A stretch of DNA of 64,000 nucleotides, taken from Megalonaias nervosa (lineage: Eukaryota > Mollusca > Bivalvia > Unionida > Unionidae). The notes beneath the pieces are model-generated. The model made no database searches, was not told the origin of the DNA, and saw only the letters and a list, made by a program, of their open reading frames with translations. The stretch lies in NCBI GenBank assembly GCA_016617855.1, contig JAECUM010003274.1:1-64000 (forward strand), in the 5' to 3' direction. The position numbers and the translations under genes are program-made. Positions 1 to 9,425 of the stretch are shown here, piece by piece. How positions within the stretch are numbered: the stretch's first letter is position 1; each line of letters opens with the position of its first letter.

Positions 1-242
1 GGTGCTGGTAGAGGCTGTGGAGGCGTCCTCGCCTCAGGCTTAACCTCACACAGAAGCCTAGGTATGAGGTTAGGCAGCACTCTTTCTTTCATCTCTTCCT
101 TTTCTTTCTTATTTTTCCTCTCCTCCTCCTCGTCTTCTATTCTCGCACTTTCTGCAATCGCCTTCATGGTCAGCTCGTCAAGTATGCGCCTGACATACTC
201 CAGGTGTATCCGAAACTCAAGTAATTTACTAATTCTGCTCAT
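1..242 (-). CDS. Charged protein of unknown function, N-terminal part
   Basis: An open minus-strand frame starts at an ATG at 240-242 and runs off the left edge of the window. The first 80 residues are strongly charged, with a Glu/Lys-rich stretch at about residues 35-52, probably helical or coiled coil, and a Pro-rich end. I recognise no domain. It begins about 35 nt after a motif (275-282) that resembles the motif just upstream of two other minus-strand genes here, so it probably belongs to the same virus-like element. The plus-strand frame over the same bases is a Ser-rich shadow. Confidence 0.45.
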   Translation of the reverse strand, partial: MSRISKLLEFRIHLEYVRRILDELTMKAIAESARIEDEEEERKNKKEKEEMKERVLPNLIPRLLCEVKPEARTPPQPLPA

Positions 243-247
243 TTTCC

Positions 248-342
248 TTCAGTTGACTGGTCAGCGATGGGTAGCCAGACTGACGAACGCTTCGCATTGT
301 ATGTCTGAAGCGCAGACGTGAAGGAAAACATTCCCTTACAAC
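248..342 (-). promoter_or_regulatory. Putative promoter, first copy of a repeated leader
   Basis: This stretch is similar (roughly 70% by eye) to 3705-3775. Both precede minus-strand genes and both contain a CAGTCTG-type motif (275-282 here). The shared sequence and its position upstream of a start codon suggest related promoters. The function is inferred. Confidence 0.35.
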
Positions 343-479
343 AAAACTAACAATACCCATATCATAACCAAAACCAAACATGGAAAGCGCGGACCTAAAT
401 GAGACAAGTTGAATTTTTCGCTACAAACACACACTATCTGACAAGCCAGAGAATAGGTACACTTCTATGTTTTACTTAT

Positions 480-510
480 ACACACACACGCACACACACA
501 CACACACACA

Positions 511-587
<77 letters not shown>
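480..587. repeat. (CA)n(CT)n compound microsatellite
   Basis: A run of CA dinucleotides (about 480-511) is followed directly by CT dinucleotides to about 587. Both sides carry a related 40-nt sequence with the words ACAAGCCAGAGAA and CACTTCTATGTTTTA, so the microsatellite lies between two short direct repeats. The open frame across it has no coding meaning. Confidence 0.9.
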
Positions 588-590
<3 letters not shown>

Positions 591-701
591 AGCCAGAGAA
601 ACGAAGTGCTTATAGACACACTTCTATGTTTTAACTTACTAACATACAAAATTATATGATTGCCAATTTGACTCCTATCTCTTTTCTAGATGGTTCGGGG
701 T

Positions 702-717
702 AGCCCTGAAAAGGGCT
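702..717 (-). terminator. Histone-type 3' stem-loop
   Basis: Read on the minus strand this is AGCCCTTTTCAGGGCT: a perfect 6-bp stem around a TTTC loop. That is the form of the replication-dependent histone mRNA 3' stem-loop. It begins 28 nt after the stop codon of the minus-strand gene at 746-1132. Eleven nt further on is TCTAGAAAAGA (minus strand, 680-690), followed by GATAG; it contains the AAAAGAG core of a U7 snRNA-binding histone downstream element. The same 11-mer follows the stem-loop at 19045-19060. Confidence 0.8.
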
Positions 718-745
718 GTTGTGTTGACGGGGTGATGGCAATCTT

Positions 746-1132
746 TTATTGTCTAAGATTGCGCCTCCCTCTGGCTGCAGGTTTTCCGACAGGATAGGGT
801 CTGCCTCTGCGGAAGGAGAAGGAGAACTCTTTCGTGTCTACACGGCAGTCTACAAAGCCACTGTCTGGCTTCTGCTGTTGTTGCTGCTGTTGCTATTGCT
901 GTTCTCTCTGCTGTTTCTGAAGTCTGTACTGCTCCGTCCATTCTTCTTGTTCATTCTTGATTTCTTCTCTGAAGACCTCCTCTATCATGTCTTGGACTAT
1001 ATTTAACATCCTGACATTCTCTATCTTATCAGGCTTGGGTATCAGGTTTTGCCTGACACGATGTAAATTCACATAGGCTTCATTCAGCTTGGCTAGTCTT
1101 GAAACATCTTCATAGGTGAACGAGTCAACCAT
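746..1132 (-). pseudogene. Gln-rich protein of unknown function, one in-frame stop
   Basis: The minus-strand frame starts at 1130-1132 in a CCATGG context and ends with TAA at 746-748, about 128 codons. The first 75 residues are mixed charged and hydrophobic. A polyglutamine tract follows, in which one CAG has become TAG (about 893-895), then a basic tail rich in Arg, Gly and Pro. I recognise no family. The 13-mer GATGGTCAGACTG sits just upstream of the start, and a histone-type stem-loop plus downstream element follow the stop. The gene at 17,945-18,553 has a similar Gln/Glu-rich coil, so the two may be distant relatives or similarly built regulators. The nonsense codon may be decay or a sequencing error. 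Confidence 0.5.
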
Positions 1133-1133
1133 G

Positions 1134-1146
1134 GATGGTCAGACTG
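1134..1146 (-). promoter_or_regulatory. Initiator-like 13-mer shared with 3713-3725
   Basis: GATGGTCAGACTG (plus strand) is identical to 3713-3725, and part of it recurs at 275-282. Each copy lies upstream of a minus-strand gene of the left element. Here only a few bases separate it from the start codon, so transcription would begin very close to the ATG. Shared sequence is observed; promoter function is inferred. Confidence 0.4.
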
Positions 1147-1162
1147 TCTTAATTTGGACTAA

Positions 1163-1526
1163 GGTCGCATTAGCCCATTATGGCATGTGCGACCGGTTAG
1201 TGCCACCACAGGGGGCTGTTAGCTTTTTTCGAGGGGGATGGTGGTGTGCCACATCCCCCAACGCATTAGTGCACTCACAGAGTGCTGATAGATCTAGCCG
1301 ACAGGTCATGGGACAATGAATCCCATTCGACCTGTATGAAAGGCTATCATGAGTGGGAATGGACCCAACACACACTCATGCTGAAGGAATGAAATGCCTA
1401 TCTACTGCGGTATGAGGCGTCGAGTTTGATTGGGCAATTCTCATATGACGTCACCCCGGTTCCGTGTGTACAAGCTCTTCGGGGCACCGGATTTAGACGA
1501 GTGGGAATCGGCCCATACACTCGTCT
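1163..1526. other. Chain of six perfect or near-perfect hairpins
   Basis: Successive inverted repeats form stems at 1163-1194 (GGTCGCA/TGCGACC), 1233-1259 (11 bp with one bulge), 1271-1285 (GCACTC/GAGTGC), 1301-1335 (ACAGGT plus ATGGGA arms), 1348-1380 (CATGAGTG/CACTCATG) and 1495-1526 (AGACGAGTG/CACTCGTCT). The last two share a similar loop (GGAATNGRCCCA) on differing complementary stems. The block lies immediately upstream of the gene at 746-1132. It could be a replication or packaging signal, a structured RNA or a promoter; nothing here decides between these. Confidence 0.55.
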
Positions 1527-1946
1527 TTTAATGTCCGAGTAGGCAGGGAGGATAAGGACCAGGGAGGAGACACCAAACGCCAGCTGGAACATATCTGAAA
1601 CGCCAGAATTAATAATATCAAATTCAACCCAGTTGTCTATATGATGGGTATTTCCTATTACCAATTTTGCGTAAGCCACAATTGCAATTAGAGTCACGAA
1701 TTCTATATTAAAATTTCCTATCTTGTAATTTATTTTGAAAGTACATAGTGTACATATTTTATTTCAATCAAGAAAAAAAAATAAAAAAATAGGTCTAAGG
1801 GACCAAAAAAATTTTTTGATAGCCGAGTTAGGAATTGTGGTTTTAATTTAGATCGGTGACCAAAGGATCATGTTAGGTTATCAATAGTATTATCGAGTCG
1901 AGATTTAAAGCCAAATTGAAACCTCTTAATATGAGGCAATTGATTT
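1527..1946. other. Non-coding spacer, nothing recognised
   Basis: No frame here looks coding. The second half is AT-rich with A runs around 1770-1790. It lies between the hairpin block and the stem-loop that ends the next minus-strand gene. Confidence 0.5.
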
Positions 1947-1962
1947 AGCCCTGAAAAGGACT
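1947..1962 (-). terminator. Histone-type 3' stem-loop
   Basis: On the minus strand this reads AGTCCTTTTCAGGGCT: six pairs, one of them G-U, around a TTTC loop. It shares the CCTTTTCAGG core with the other three stem-loops. It starts 11 nt after the TGA at 1974-1976. A possible weak purine element (AAGAGG) lies about 20 nt further on. Confidence 0.7.
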
Positions 1963-1973
1963 GGGTTTACCCC

Positions 1974-3541
1974 TCAGGATGTGGTGGCATCAGGGTGTCG
2001 TGGTATCAACTGATAGATGAATTCTGGACCTTGGAATCTTTTCTTTGCTTTCCCCCTGTATTCTTGAAGGGCTACCATGTCTCCCACCACCAATTTGTCC
2101 CAATGGTAATGTATTTCGATTGGAGTAATCTGTATGTTGTGGATCTGTACAGCTCGTTGACGACTAGGCCTAAGACTGCGAGGGGGCAGTCAAGGAACTT
2201 CCGTCCTAGTTTACGGATGTCGTGGATCTTGTACAGCTCGTTGACGATTAGGCCTAAGACTGCAAGGGGGCAGTCAAGGAACTTCCGTCCTAGTTTACTG
2301 ATGTCGTGGATCTTGTACAGCTCGTTGACGATTAGGCCTAAGACTGCAAGGGGGCAGTCAAGGAACTTCCGTCCTAGTTTACTGATGTCTGGATCTTGTA
2401 CAGTTCGTTGACGATTAGGCCTAAGACTGGTAGGGGCAGTCAAGGAACTTCCGTCCTAGTTTACTGATGTCGTCATAGAGGATTTTCGTTTCGATGTATT
2501 CCTTCTCAAATTTTTTGGGTAGTTTATCATCTTCATAATAGAAATAGTATCCTTGAAAGATGGTTCACAATGCTGCAATGTGTTCTGTTGTTGTCTCATT
2601 TTTTTTTCAGCAGATGTGTGATACCCCATAGTTCAATTTGTTCAAAGATGTAGTTGATTATATCCGCCCGTTTTTTAACATCTAACGTTTTCTTGTTTTG
2701 TCCTCTCCTGGTTCTGGTTTGATCCTCTTTAGCATAATATTTCATTAATCTTTGTTTCACTGATGTGATTGTTGTTCCCATTGTTGTGGTGGTAGTTGCT
2801 GTATTTGTAATGTTACTCATTGTCTCAGTTGATTTTGTGTTTAATGTTATTTCTTTATCTACATCCTTGTTTTCTTCATTGCTTGTTGACAATGCAGATG
2901 TAGATATTGCTGCTGCTGTTGTTTTTGTAGCGACAGGTCCAAGAGCTGTTGCTATTGTTGTTTGTACTGGTGTTGTTTTCAAGGTCGTTTGTTGATGAGG
3001 TATATTTGATTCAGCAAAGTTTTTTTCTGTAGCTGTTGTTGTGGTTTTATGATGATCCATTGCCTTTTTAGTTGTTGTTGTTGTAACCACTTTTGTTGGA
3101 GGTATTAATTCTTTTCCCGTTGTTGTGGAATTTTACTTAATATTTCCGTCCTTTGGGGTACCTTTCTTAGCCTCGTTCCCCTTTTCTTCTTGTAATGGTC
3201 TGTTGACTACTGTTTCAATACTCTTTGAGGTTGGCTCTGGAGTAATGTTCACCGGCTTAGTTATGGTTGTTGAATGTATAGCGGCGACAGTAGCTGTTGA
3301 TATTTGTAAGGTGGAATTTTCCGCTTTACTAGTTTGAGCTTGCGGTGTCTTAGCCTGCGATGTACATCTAGAAGAAGGCTGGGGAGTTATCGAAGAGGCA
3401 TATGATGTCAGTAGTGAGCTTGAACTTGTAGCTTGCTCATTCTGTGGTGCCTCACGTGACTTTCGTAATGGCTGTCTTAATGGCTGTCTTCTACTTTGAA
3501 GTCCATTTCTCCAATTACTTCTGTCTGCGTTAGTTTCCCCA
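1974..3541 (-). pseudogene. Ser/Thr-rich protein with 28-residue repeats, frameshifted
   Basis: I join several minus-strand frames into one broken gene. The upstream part (about 3541-2596) is very rich in Ser and Thr with long Thr runs and ends in a Lys/Arg-rich segment. A shift in the A run near 2597-2606 leads into a more globular C-terminal part. That part contains a 28-residue unit repeated about four times (84-bp DNA repeats), then an Asp/Lys/Val-rich tail ending at TGA 1974-1976. The ATG is uncertain. I do not recognise the family. The Ser/Thr-rich region would suit a glycosylated or disordered segment. It is followed at 11 nt by a histone-type stem-loop. Confidence 0.4.
2147..2478. repeat. 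84-bp coding tandem repeat, four copies
   Basis: Copies start at about 2147, 2231, 2315 and 2398. The first three steps keep the reading frame (28 codons), while the last has lost one base near 2390. The minus-strand product repeats a unit containing GRKFLDCPLAVLGL. Near identity between copies points to recent expansion inside a gene. Confidence 0.85.
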
Positions 3542-4085
3542 AATTAATAGGAGCGTTGTCCGTTTAGCTTGGGCACGAAGGCTTCATCTTGTTGCGAGTC
3601 CTAGGTCAAGTCCTATTATCGCATTCAATGCTTAGTATGGAATTAAACTTTACAGCTCTAACTAAAGTGCTGATCGTGTTACTACTCTCTGCTCTGCAAG
3701 TCGAGAATAGATGATGGTCAGACTGGAGACCGCCTCGCTTTATATGTCTCAAGCGCGGGCGCGATAGAAAACATTTCTACGATTTTTTTGGGGAATGAAC
3801 GCTATGATAGCTGATTTCATGGTGAGGGATAGAGAGAAGTCAAAGACCATGTAATGATAAAAAATTTTAAAAACAAACAACAGACATTTTTTCAAAACAC
3901 ATTTTTATTTAACTAACAAACAACCAACAACCGACAATAGAACAATTTTTCAAACAAATTCTTTTTTGATAAACTAGACAACGTTGAGAAATCATGTTAG
4001 ACTTCCACGAATGGAGGTCATTGGGCCATTGATGTACATTACGTTTCCTAGCTAAAGGTAAGAGATATCCACAACGGTCACAAAA
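3542..4085. other. Intergenic region with promoter for the gene below 3541
   Basis: No convincing coding frame. It contains the putative promoter at 3713-3744 and, towards 4085, AT-rich DNA with repeated CAAACAA-like words. It separates the protease gene from the Ser/Thr-rich gene, both on the minus strand. Confidence 0.45.
3713..3744 (-). promoter_or_regulatory. Putative TATA and initiator promoter
   Basis: On the minus strand TATAAAG (3738-3744) is followed about 20 nt later by CAGTCTGACCATC (3713-3725). That 13-mer is identical to the one before the gene at 746-1132. The spacing is short but plausible for a TATA/initiator pair. The flanking sequence is related to 248-342. Confidence 0.4.
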
Positions 4086-4488
4086 CTATTGATCTACTTT
4101 TTCATCGTTTCTAGAACAGTCACGATCAAAATAAGTCACTAAATGTTCTAATGGATATCCAAGACTGCATTGATGAAGAAAATACACACAATATTGTCCA
4201 CGCACCATGGAATCTGTGCCTTGTAATTTTCACATTATTGAATCGTGTCGTCTGGGCATTTCTTCTCATAAAGTCGATGATGTCATCTTCCAAAGGTGGT
4301 AATCCAAACGAATCAAAATACTCCACACAACCATCTTTAGGGAAGTATACGGCTACCCAGTGGGTTCCTGGGAGATGACTGTCATCCGTGTTGATGACAT
4401 AAGCTTGATGGTCTTTAGCTTTGCGATGAGGCAGTTCATCTTTAGCATACAGAGACAGGATACCAAGAAGAGTTATATGAACTGTTTT
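4086..4488 (-). pseudogene. Adenain-type cysteine protease of the left Polinton
   Basis: This is the maturation protease of Polinton/adenovirus-type virions (Ulp1-like fold), which cleaves capsid precursor proteins. The first minus-strand frame carries the His motif GTHWVAVYF followed by EYFDSFGLPP, which holds the acidic residue. A shift near 4205 is needed to reach the second frame, with GQYCVYFLHQC (catalytic Cys region) and the end at TAG 4086-4088. The upstream end overlaps or abuts the gene at 4489-4977; no clear ATG was found, so the start is approximate. Family identity is strong from motif order; the frameshift indicates decay or a sequence error. Confidence 0.75.
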
Positions 4489-4977
4489 TCAAAGGTAATA
4501 ATGTTCCCATGTATCTATTTTGTTTTTCTTGTTTTTAGACAGGTAATGATAAGTCATCAATGCAAACCTGACTTTTTGCCTGAAAATCTCTGTCAAGTAA
4601 TGGTCTCTTCGCTTCGTCTCCTTACTCTGGGCCAAGAGAGATTTAATGCGACGGATCTCTGCTTCTTCCGAGATGAAACCCCAAGCGTCCTCCAAATACT
4701 CGTCCAATTTTTCTTCCTGACTCATCATCAGGCATATACAGTGTTGATTTTGACTGGGATGATCGTTTTCATATCCATAGCAGTCTTTCTTGGTCAATTC
4801 CATAATTTTATCCGCCAACTGTTTAGCAAAACAGGATACCAAATGTTGTTCTTGTACTGGCCACCTGGACATGACCATTTTGCCTTTGTCTTTGTCTTTG
4901 GGTTCTGTTTCCACCATATCCTCCCATTCCATTTCCAAAGATTCTCCACCATTCGAAGACGGATAACTGTGTTCCAT
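4489..4977 (-). CDS. Conserved Polinton protein next to the capsid gene
   Basis: An intact 162-residue frame lies directly downstream of the hexon-like gene (its stop is 6 nt away) and upstream of the protease. The N-terminal 40 residues are acidic. The centre has a Cys/His-rich segment (DCYGYENDHPSQNQHCICLM) that looks metal-binding, and the C-terminal part is Lys/Arg-rich. I recognise it as a protein that accompanies this type of major capsid gene in invertebrate Polintons. Its function is not known to me. Confidence 0.6.
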   Translation of the reverse strand: MEHSYPSSNGGESLEMEWEDMVETEPKDKDKGKMVMSRWPVQEQHLVSCFAKQLADKIMELTKKDCYGYENDHPSQNQHCICLMMSQEEKLDEYLEDAWGFISEEAEIRRIKSLLAQSKETKRRDHYLTEIFRQKVRFALMTYHYLSKNKKNKIDTWEHYYL

Positions 4978-4982
4978 AGCTT

Positions 4983-6314
4983 CTAATAGTCTAAAATGAC
5001 TTCTCTCAAACTGTTGATTTTTATAGTATTATCAAATTCGGCATGCAAGATGACGTTCACCGTGTTGTCTGCGGGTAGAGGATCTTTAAACTGAAGTTCC
5101 ACACGAATCTGGTCCGATTGTCTAAGGTGTAAATATCCCTCGCCGCTACCTTGGTCTGGAGTGAAATCAAAAGCCCACAAAGCGTAGCCTCCTGCATAAT
5201 CTTCGTTCGAAATGCCGTGGCTGGTGTTGGTCCCTAACTGTCCGGTGGCTTCGTACAGGGACAAATGCGATCTCAAGTAATTCTTCTTCTCGTCACTAAC
5301 GTTAGGTTCGAAGGGTCTGGTACACAAGGTCTTGCCATCATGACTAACTTCGATTTTGAACACTTTGTAATGCTTAAACTCAAAAGGATTTTCATTGTCG
5401 GTTCCGATGAAAGCTGAATTCTTGACGATGCCAATGATTAAACGCTTGGGTAAATGTCCTTGGAACAGATGATCTTTGATCATGGATTGATGAACAGCGG
5501 GAATGGTTAAGGTTCTCACTTCCACTAGTCGTATTGGATACTTGGCGGTCGTTCTGCATAAAGTGTGACTGATGTCGTTTCCCACTTTAGGTAACACTTC
5601 CACGCGTCGTACGTAGTCTGGCTTCTTCAAGTTTAGTTTTGTACACGTTGGCATGGGCCATCAAATGGAAAGCGGCACTGCTTTGATTCAATCTCAAGAG
5701 GACATCCACTCCGTTCAGCAAATACTTCTCTTGCAACCACATGTCCAAATGCAAACGATCCATCAGTTCTAAACTACGTCCTTGCTTGATTTTCTCTAGA
5801 CGGGCGTTAAAGCCCACATTGTGAGGATTGTCATCTTCTGTTAGGACTGTGTCGTTAAACTTGTTTGCGCCCGCTGTGTCAGGTTTCCATACGACGCAAG
5901 CATCCAGATGAGTGTTCTTGGCCTCTTTTCCGTACGTCAGGAGATTTTTCCAGGTACGCTCGGTAAGTGTAAGTATCCATGGTGCTGCTAACTAGTTTGT
6001 TATTCAAATGCAAAAATCAATTCACCGAACAAGGAATGCATGAAATTGTTGACGGGAGCTACTCTGTCATTCACTACCGGAGCGCTGTTGTCCGTTTTTT
6101 GAACTTTGACTTTCAAGTACAAGTAACTGCTATTGAGATCAATGTAATCTTCGGTCTGTCCTTTAATTTCAAACTCGATAGGAGCTGAATCCATCAAAGA
6201 GGAAATGGGACGAAATTCTTCTTATTGGGATTCTTGCATCGTCATCATGGTGGGCGCCATGGCAAACAGATCCAGTTCCGACTTAGAACAGGCTCAAGAC
6301 TCTCGGTGCATCAT
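4983..6314 (-). pseudogene. Major capsid protein, hexon-like (F54H12.2-like)
   Basis: The product belongs to the family annotated in invertebrates as F54H12.2-like, the double-jelly-roll major capsid protein of Polintons/adintoviruses that forms the icosahedral shell. Seen here are the N-terminal segment with PIEFEIKGQTEDYIDL (about 6194-6147), the VAPVNNFMHSLFGEL segment, and a long intact C-terminal frame (5654-4983) with PKRLIIGIV, GYALWAFDFTPD and the terminal AEFDNTIKINS. The likely first ATG is at about 6314, but a stop follows a few codons later. At least two frame changes (about 6000-5820 and 5650) separate the pieces. The 223-residue C-terminal jelly roll is intact. Confidence 0.8.
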
Positions 6315-6334
6315 TTTTTCTTTCTCTCTGTGAT

Positions 6335-6777
6335 TTAATAATCAAAAACTTCTAGTTCTTGGACAGTTCTTCTTTTCTTGGCCTTTCTATTTCTATGGGT
6401 GGGAGGTCCTCTGGATGGGTGTATTCGTCGTCGTCTCTTTCTGCCTTGTCCTTGCCGTGGTGTCAGGGAAGCAGGAATGTCTGACTTGGTAGCTTCCGGG
6501 GCATTTATAGGAGTTTCTGGTCGACCCAAAATGTCTTTGCCCATTTGAAGCAAGACATTTTTGCCTGCTCTCAAGAACGCTTTTTGGGGCTTTGTTTGTA
6601 GATGATGACATTTTGGAGAAATCCTTTGCCTTGCGTCAAAGTGACATCTTTCGAAACCTGCAATCCTCGTGTCACCATCGGTTTCAAAACAGGAGCCACT
6701 GAACGAAACGCCGATTTCAATGTATCTCCTAAACCATGTCCTCGCTGTCGAGCGACTCCTCGGTACACAGGATACAT
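6335..6777 (-). pseudogene. pVI/pX-like basic minor virion protein, one frameshift
   Basis: The first frame (6777-6571) begins MYPVYRGVARQRGHGLG, the Gly/Arg-rich opening of the minor, membrane-active or core protein found beside Polinton capsid genes. After a one-base shift near 6575 the frame continues to 6335 and ends in a very basic tail (GRKRRRRIHP, RNRKAKKRR), suited to binding DNA. Total about 147 residues. It lies just upstream of the hexon gene, as is usual for the family. Role inferred from position and composition. Confidence 0.65.
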
Positions 6778-6780
6778 GAC

Positions 6781-7690
6781 TTACAAGTCGTTAGAGAATC
6801 GTTTTCGAAAATGGAGTTTCACTGTGACTTTCCCTTTGATGAATGGAATATTTTGTCCCAGATATTTTATAATAATGTTGACAGTGTCAAAATACGTCTT
6901 ACTGACGGGTAAATAGTGAGGATGTACAAATTCGCGGTGAACGCGTTAGGTGTTTCCCCCTTTCTCTTCAGCGAACGTGGCAGAATCCATTTTGAAAGGA
7001 ATGACACGCAGTAACGGTACGGAGGTGTGTCCCACCACGTTGTACTCTCCACATGGGAGTACACAAAGATTAAATTTAATCCTTGGTTCAGTTCTACCCG
7101 GATCGAAAATACGACAGAAAAGACATGTTGTCGTAAATGGGTAGTACGGGCACCTCCTGGAGCATCTTGACGTCCCCACCCAAAATGTCAAACAATTCAG
7201 GACAACATGTAAAGGACAGCACTTTGCTCTCCTTAAATTTCATCTGCAGGCGACGAGCCACTTTATGGTACTCGATGGTGAAATTTTTTTGGCATTCTCC
7301 AAGGTTATGTCAAACAAGGCATTGAACTTGGCAGAAATCGTGTTCACCAAATGGTGACCACTAAAATAATAGCCTGCAGGAACTGTCAAATGATAGATGG
7401 TCTGTTTAATTTGGGGGTTCTGTGTTTTTATATGATACTTTACATATGTATTCAAGTAGCTTTGCACTTGCTCGTCATGAACTTCGACATTAAAAGTGTT
7501 TTGATTTTCAATGATGTTTTTGATTATGGTGAATCATTTCCACCAAAGCCACTTCCCAACGGGCTTCGTGATTCAGATGGATGGTCTGAGATGATTTGGC
7601 CCTGAAACAGCATAAAGTATTGTGGGGAAACACATCCATGGAACTGTCACTGGGTAACGTCAAGTAAAACTGGTTATTCGTAATTCCAGG
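6781..7690 (-). pseudogene. Penton-like minor capsid protein, several frameshifts
   Basis: Pieces in three minus-strand frames add up to a Polinton penton (single-jelly-roll vertex protein). An N-terminal region has FYLTLPSDSS and the HLNHEARWEVALVEM segment (about 7680-7540). Then comes YHLTVPAGYYFSGHHLVNTI (7410-7350), a middle with CCPELFDILGG, and a C-terminal half with RTEPRIKFNLCVLPCGEYNVVG and VPLLRVIPF (7150-6980). It ends at TAA 6781-6783, 4 nt from the basic protein gene. No clear ATG is visible. Position between integrase and hexon fits. Confidence 0.7.
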
Positions 7691-7909
7691 GTTCTGCTGT
7701 CCGAGGGGTCACTCGAAGTTAGAGGAGTTCTAAAAGAGGATTGATGTCATTGTTATTGTTTTGGTGGTGACTGTTGGGAGGGTGACTGACATTGGACGCA
7801 AGGCTCTCGTTGTTCCCGTTAGGGTATTTCAGGGACGGATTGTAAAGAATTTAACCGATGAAACTGCTCAGTAGAATGGTCCACAATTGTTTGTCTCATT
7901 GTTGCAAAC
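7691..7909. other. Spacer, Asn-rich fragment, nothing assignable
   Basis: A minus-strand frame here encodes a short Asn/His/Pro-rich stretch but has no start or homology that I recognise. It may be a lost N-terminal extension of the penton-like gene. Confidence 0.3.
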
Positions 7910-8104
7910 TCAAGTTGGCAAAGTCAGCACGATGACACAATACACCACAAAGATTTGGCAGAAAAAGGCGATTGGCGTTTGAGGCACACGTTCTCCACAC
8001 CACACCCATAAGGGTTGCTTTTGTAGATCTTGCACAGAACAGCTGTGAGAATGAGCGGTCAATGCTGTAATGGCAAAGGCTGTGTTGAAGGGCATGATGA
8101 TCAC
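7910..8104 (-). CDS. Small hydrophobic protein, uncertain
   Basis: A 64-codon minus-strand frame starts about 20 nt after the integrase stop. It has a hydrophobic N-terminus, several Cys residues, and a C-terminal hydrophobic stretch (AFFCQIFVVYCVIVL) that could span a membrane. I recognise no family. It may be a small membrane protein of the element or a chance frame. Confidence 0.3.
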   Translation of the reverse strand: MIIMPFNTAFAITALTAHSHSCSVQDLQKQPLWVWCGERVPQTPIAFFCQIFVVYCVIVLTLPT

Positions 8105-8124
8105 TTCATTTTATAGTCGATGAC

Positions 8125-9200
8125 TTAAGAAGCGTCGATCCAAGAATCAGAACTGGGAGGATATCCTTTCCAGCGTACTTTGACTTCTTTGACACGTTTC
8201 CAACTTTACGGGTTCTTCGATCGAGAATGCTTTCGATGTCGTACACTTCGTCTTCTCTTTTGGTCACTCGTTGTAACTTGGGCAAGTAAAACGTTCCTTT
8301 TAACACTTCCCCGTTTGTGTCTTCCGATTTTTGGAAATGACGGCCACGTACTCGTCCAGTGACAGGAAACAATTCGGTGGTCCAGTTGGGTAGGTAACCT
8401 TTGTCGAAAGTGCGTTTGGTTTTGCCAGTGCGCACCCAATCTCAAGTCGTCAAAACTTCACCTTTCTTGGGGACAGTCACTGTCGGGGACGTACCAAACA
8501 GGCGCTCAAAGACGGTCACTTCGTTGTCGGGAGTCACTTCTTGTGGGGCACATCCGATGCTCTGATGGTAAGATTGGTCCTACGCTTGGACCAGGTGCGG
8601 TAAGACGTCGATGTACTTGAGAGTGTGTTGAAGCGTGAAATATTTCCACACGAGTTCTTTCAAGATGCTTTGAAAACGTTCCACGATGTTAGCGTTGGTT
8701 TCTGGATTCTCGGTGGTGGCAAAATGAATGTCTCGTTTCTTTAATTCTTTTTGGAAAGCTTGGTTCAGAAATTCGGTGCCTTTGTCGGTTTGCCATCGAC
8801 GAGGTTGACGATCGCTTTGTTTCAACACTAGTTTGACTGCTCACACTAACTCAGTGCTCGATTTGGAAGTCAATGGCACGATCCAGGCACAATTGGAAAA
8901 GACGTCGATGGCACAAAATAAATATTTATAACCACGATTGTAGGTGGCCAAATGAGAGACATCGGCTAAATCAGCTTGCCATTGACGATCGATGCCCACC
9001 ACTCGGGTGTGACTTCTGGAAAATTTTCGTCAAATGGGTTTGTGTAAGGTGTATGTGGCTTGTTCTTGTAACCATCGTTGAACTTGAGGCCAACGGACAC
9101 TTTTTAGTCGGGTTTTGGCAGCACGATACAATTTCTGAACTCCTCCATAACCTGCAGGATGGGATGGATTATAGTAAATGCTGGTTAACACATTCTCCAT
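8125..9200 (-). pseudogene. Retroviral-type integrase with C-terminal chromodomain
   Basis: This is the Polinton integrase that joins element DNA to the host genome. From the ATG at 9198-9200, the N-terminal zinc-binding-like region leads into the core. The catalytic triad is visible as Asp in QADLADV (near 8965), Asp in TDKGTEF (near 8785) and Glu in NIVERF (near 8690). The C-terminal end (about 8280-8125) has the chromodomain features EVYDIESIL and VRWKGYPPSSDSWIDAS, which would direct it to modified histones. An in-frame stop near 8840 and shifts near 8445 and 8160 break the frame, so this copy is unlikely to be active as read. Confidence 0.85.
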
Positions 9201-9425
9201 CAGGAATTATTTATTAAATAGGTTGCCCACTTTTCACTGATGCCACTCTGAATGGGGCGAGGTGGTGGTTTGGAAACGGTTTTATGTGTCCGATGTGCCA
9301 CAGGAGTAGAAATCGAGGTTAGTGGTAGTGATGGTGGTGGTAATGGGATGGCTTTTGTCTTCTTTTCTTTTTAACTTCTGGTTTCCCTTCTTTCTTTTTG
9401 ACTTCTGTCGAATGAGGAGTGGACA
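9201..9425. other. Tail of a Pro/Lys-rich gene or spacer
   Basis: The minus-strand frame of the gene at 9426-9905 could extend here as a Lys-rich then Thr-rich tail to about 9265 if a stop at 9425 is ignored. No domain is visible. Confidence 0.3.

Noticed and set aside
399..659. Open frame across the CA/CT microsatellite
   Set aside because: It is open only because dinucleotide repeats lack stops; no other coding sign.
2765..2995. Plus-strand Val-rich frame
   Set aside because: Shadow of the Thr-rich minus-strand gene.
4360..4986. 208-codon plus-strand frame
   Set aside because: Exact shadow of the minus-strand gene at 4489-4977, which has Polinton-type composition and context.
7594..7607. 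Further histone-type stem-loop candidate (GCCCTGAAACAGC)
   Set aside because: Stem does not pair beyond one or two bases and it lies inside the penton-like coding region.
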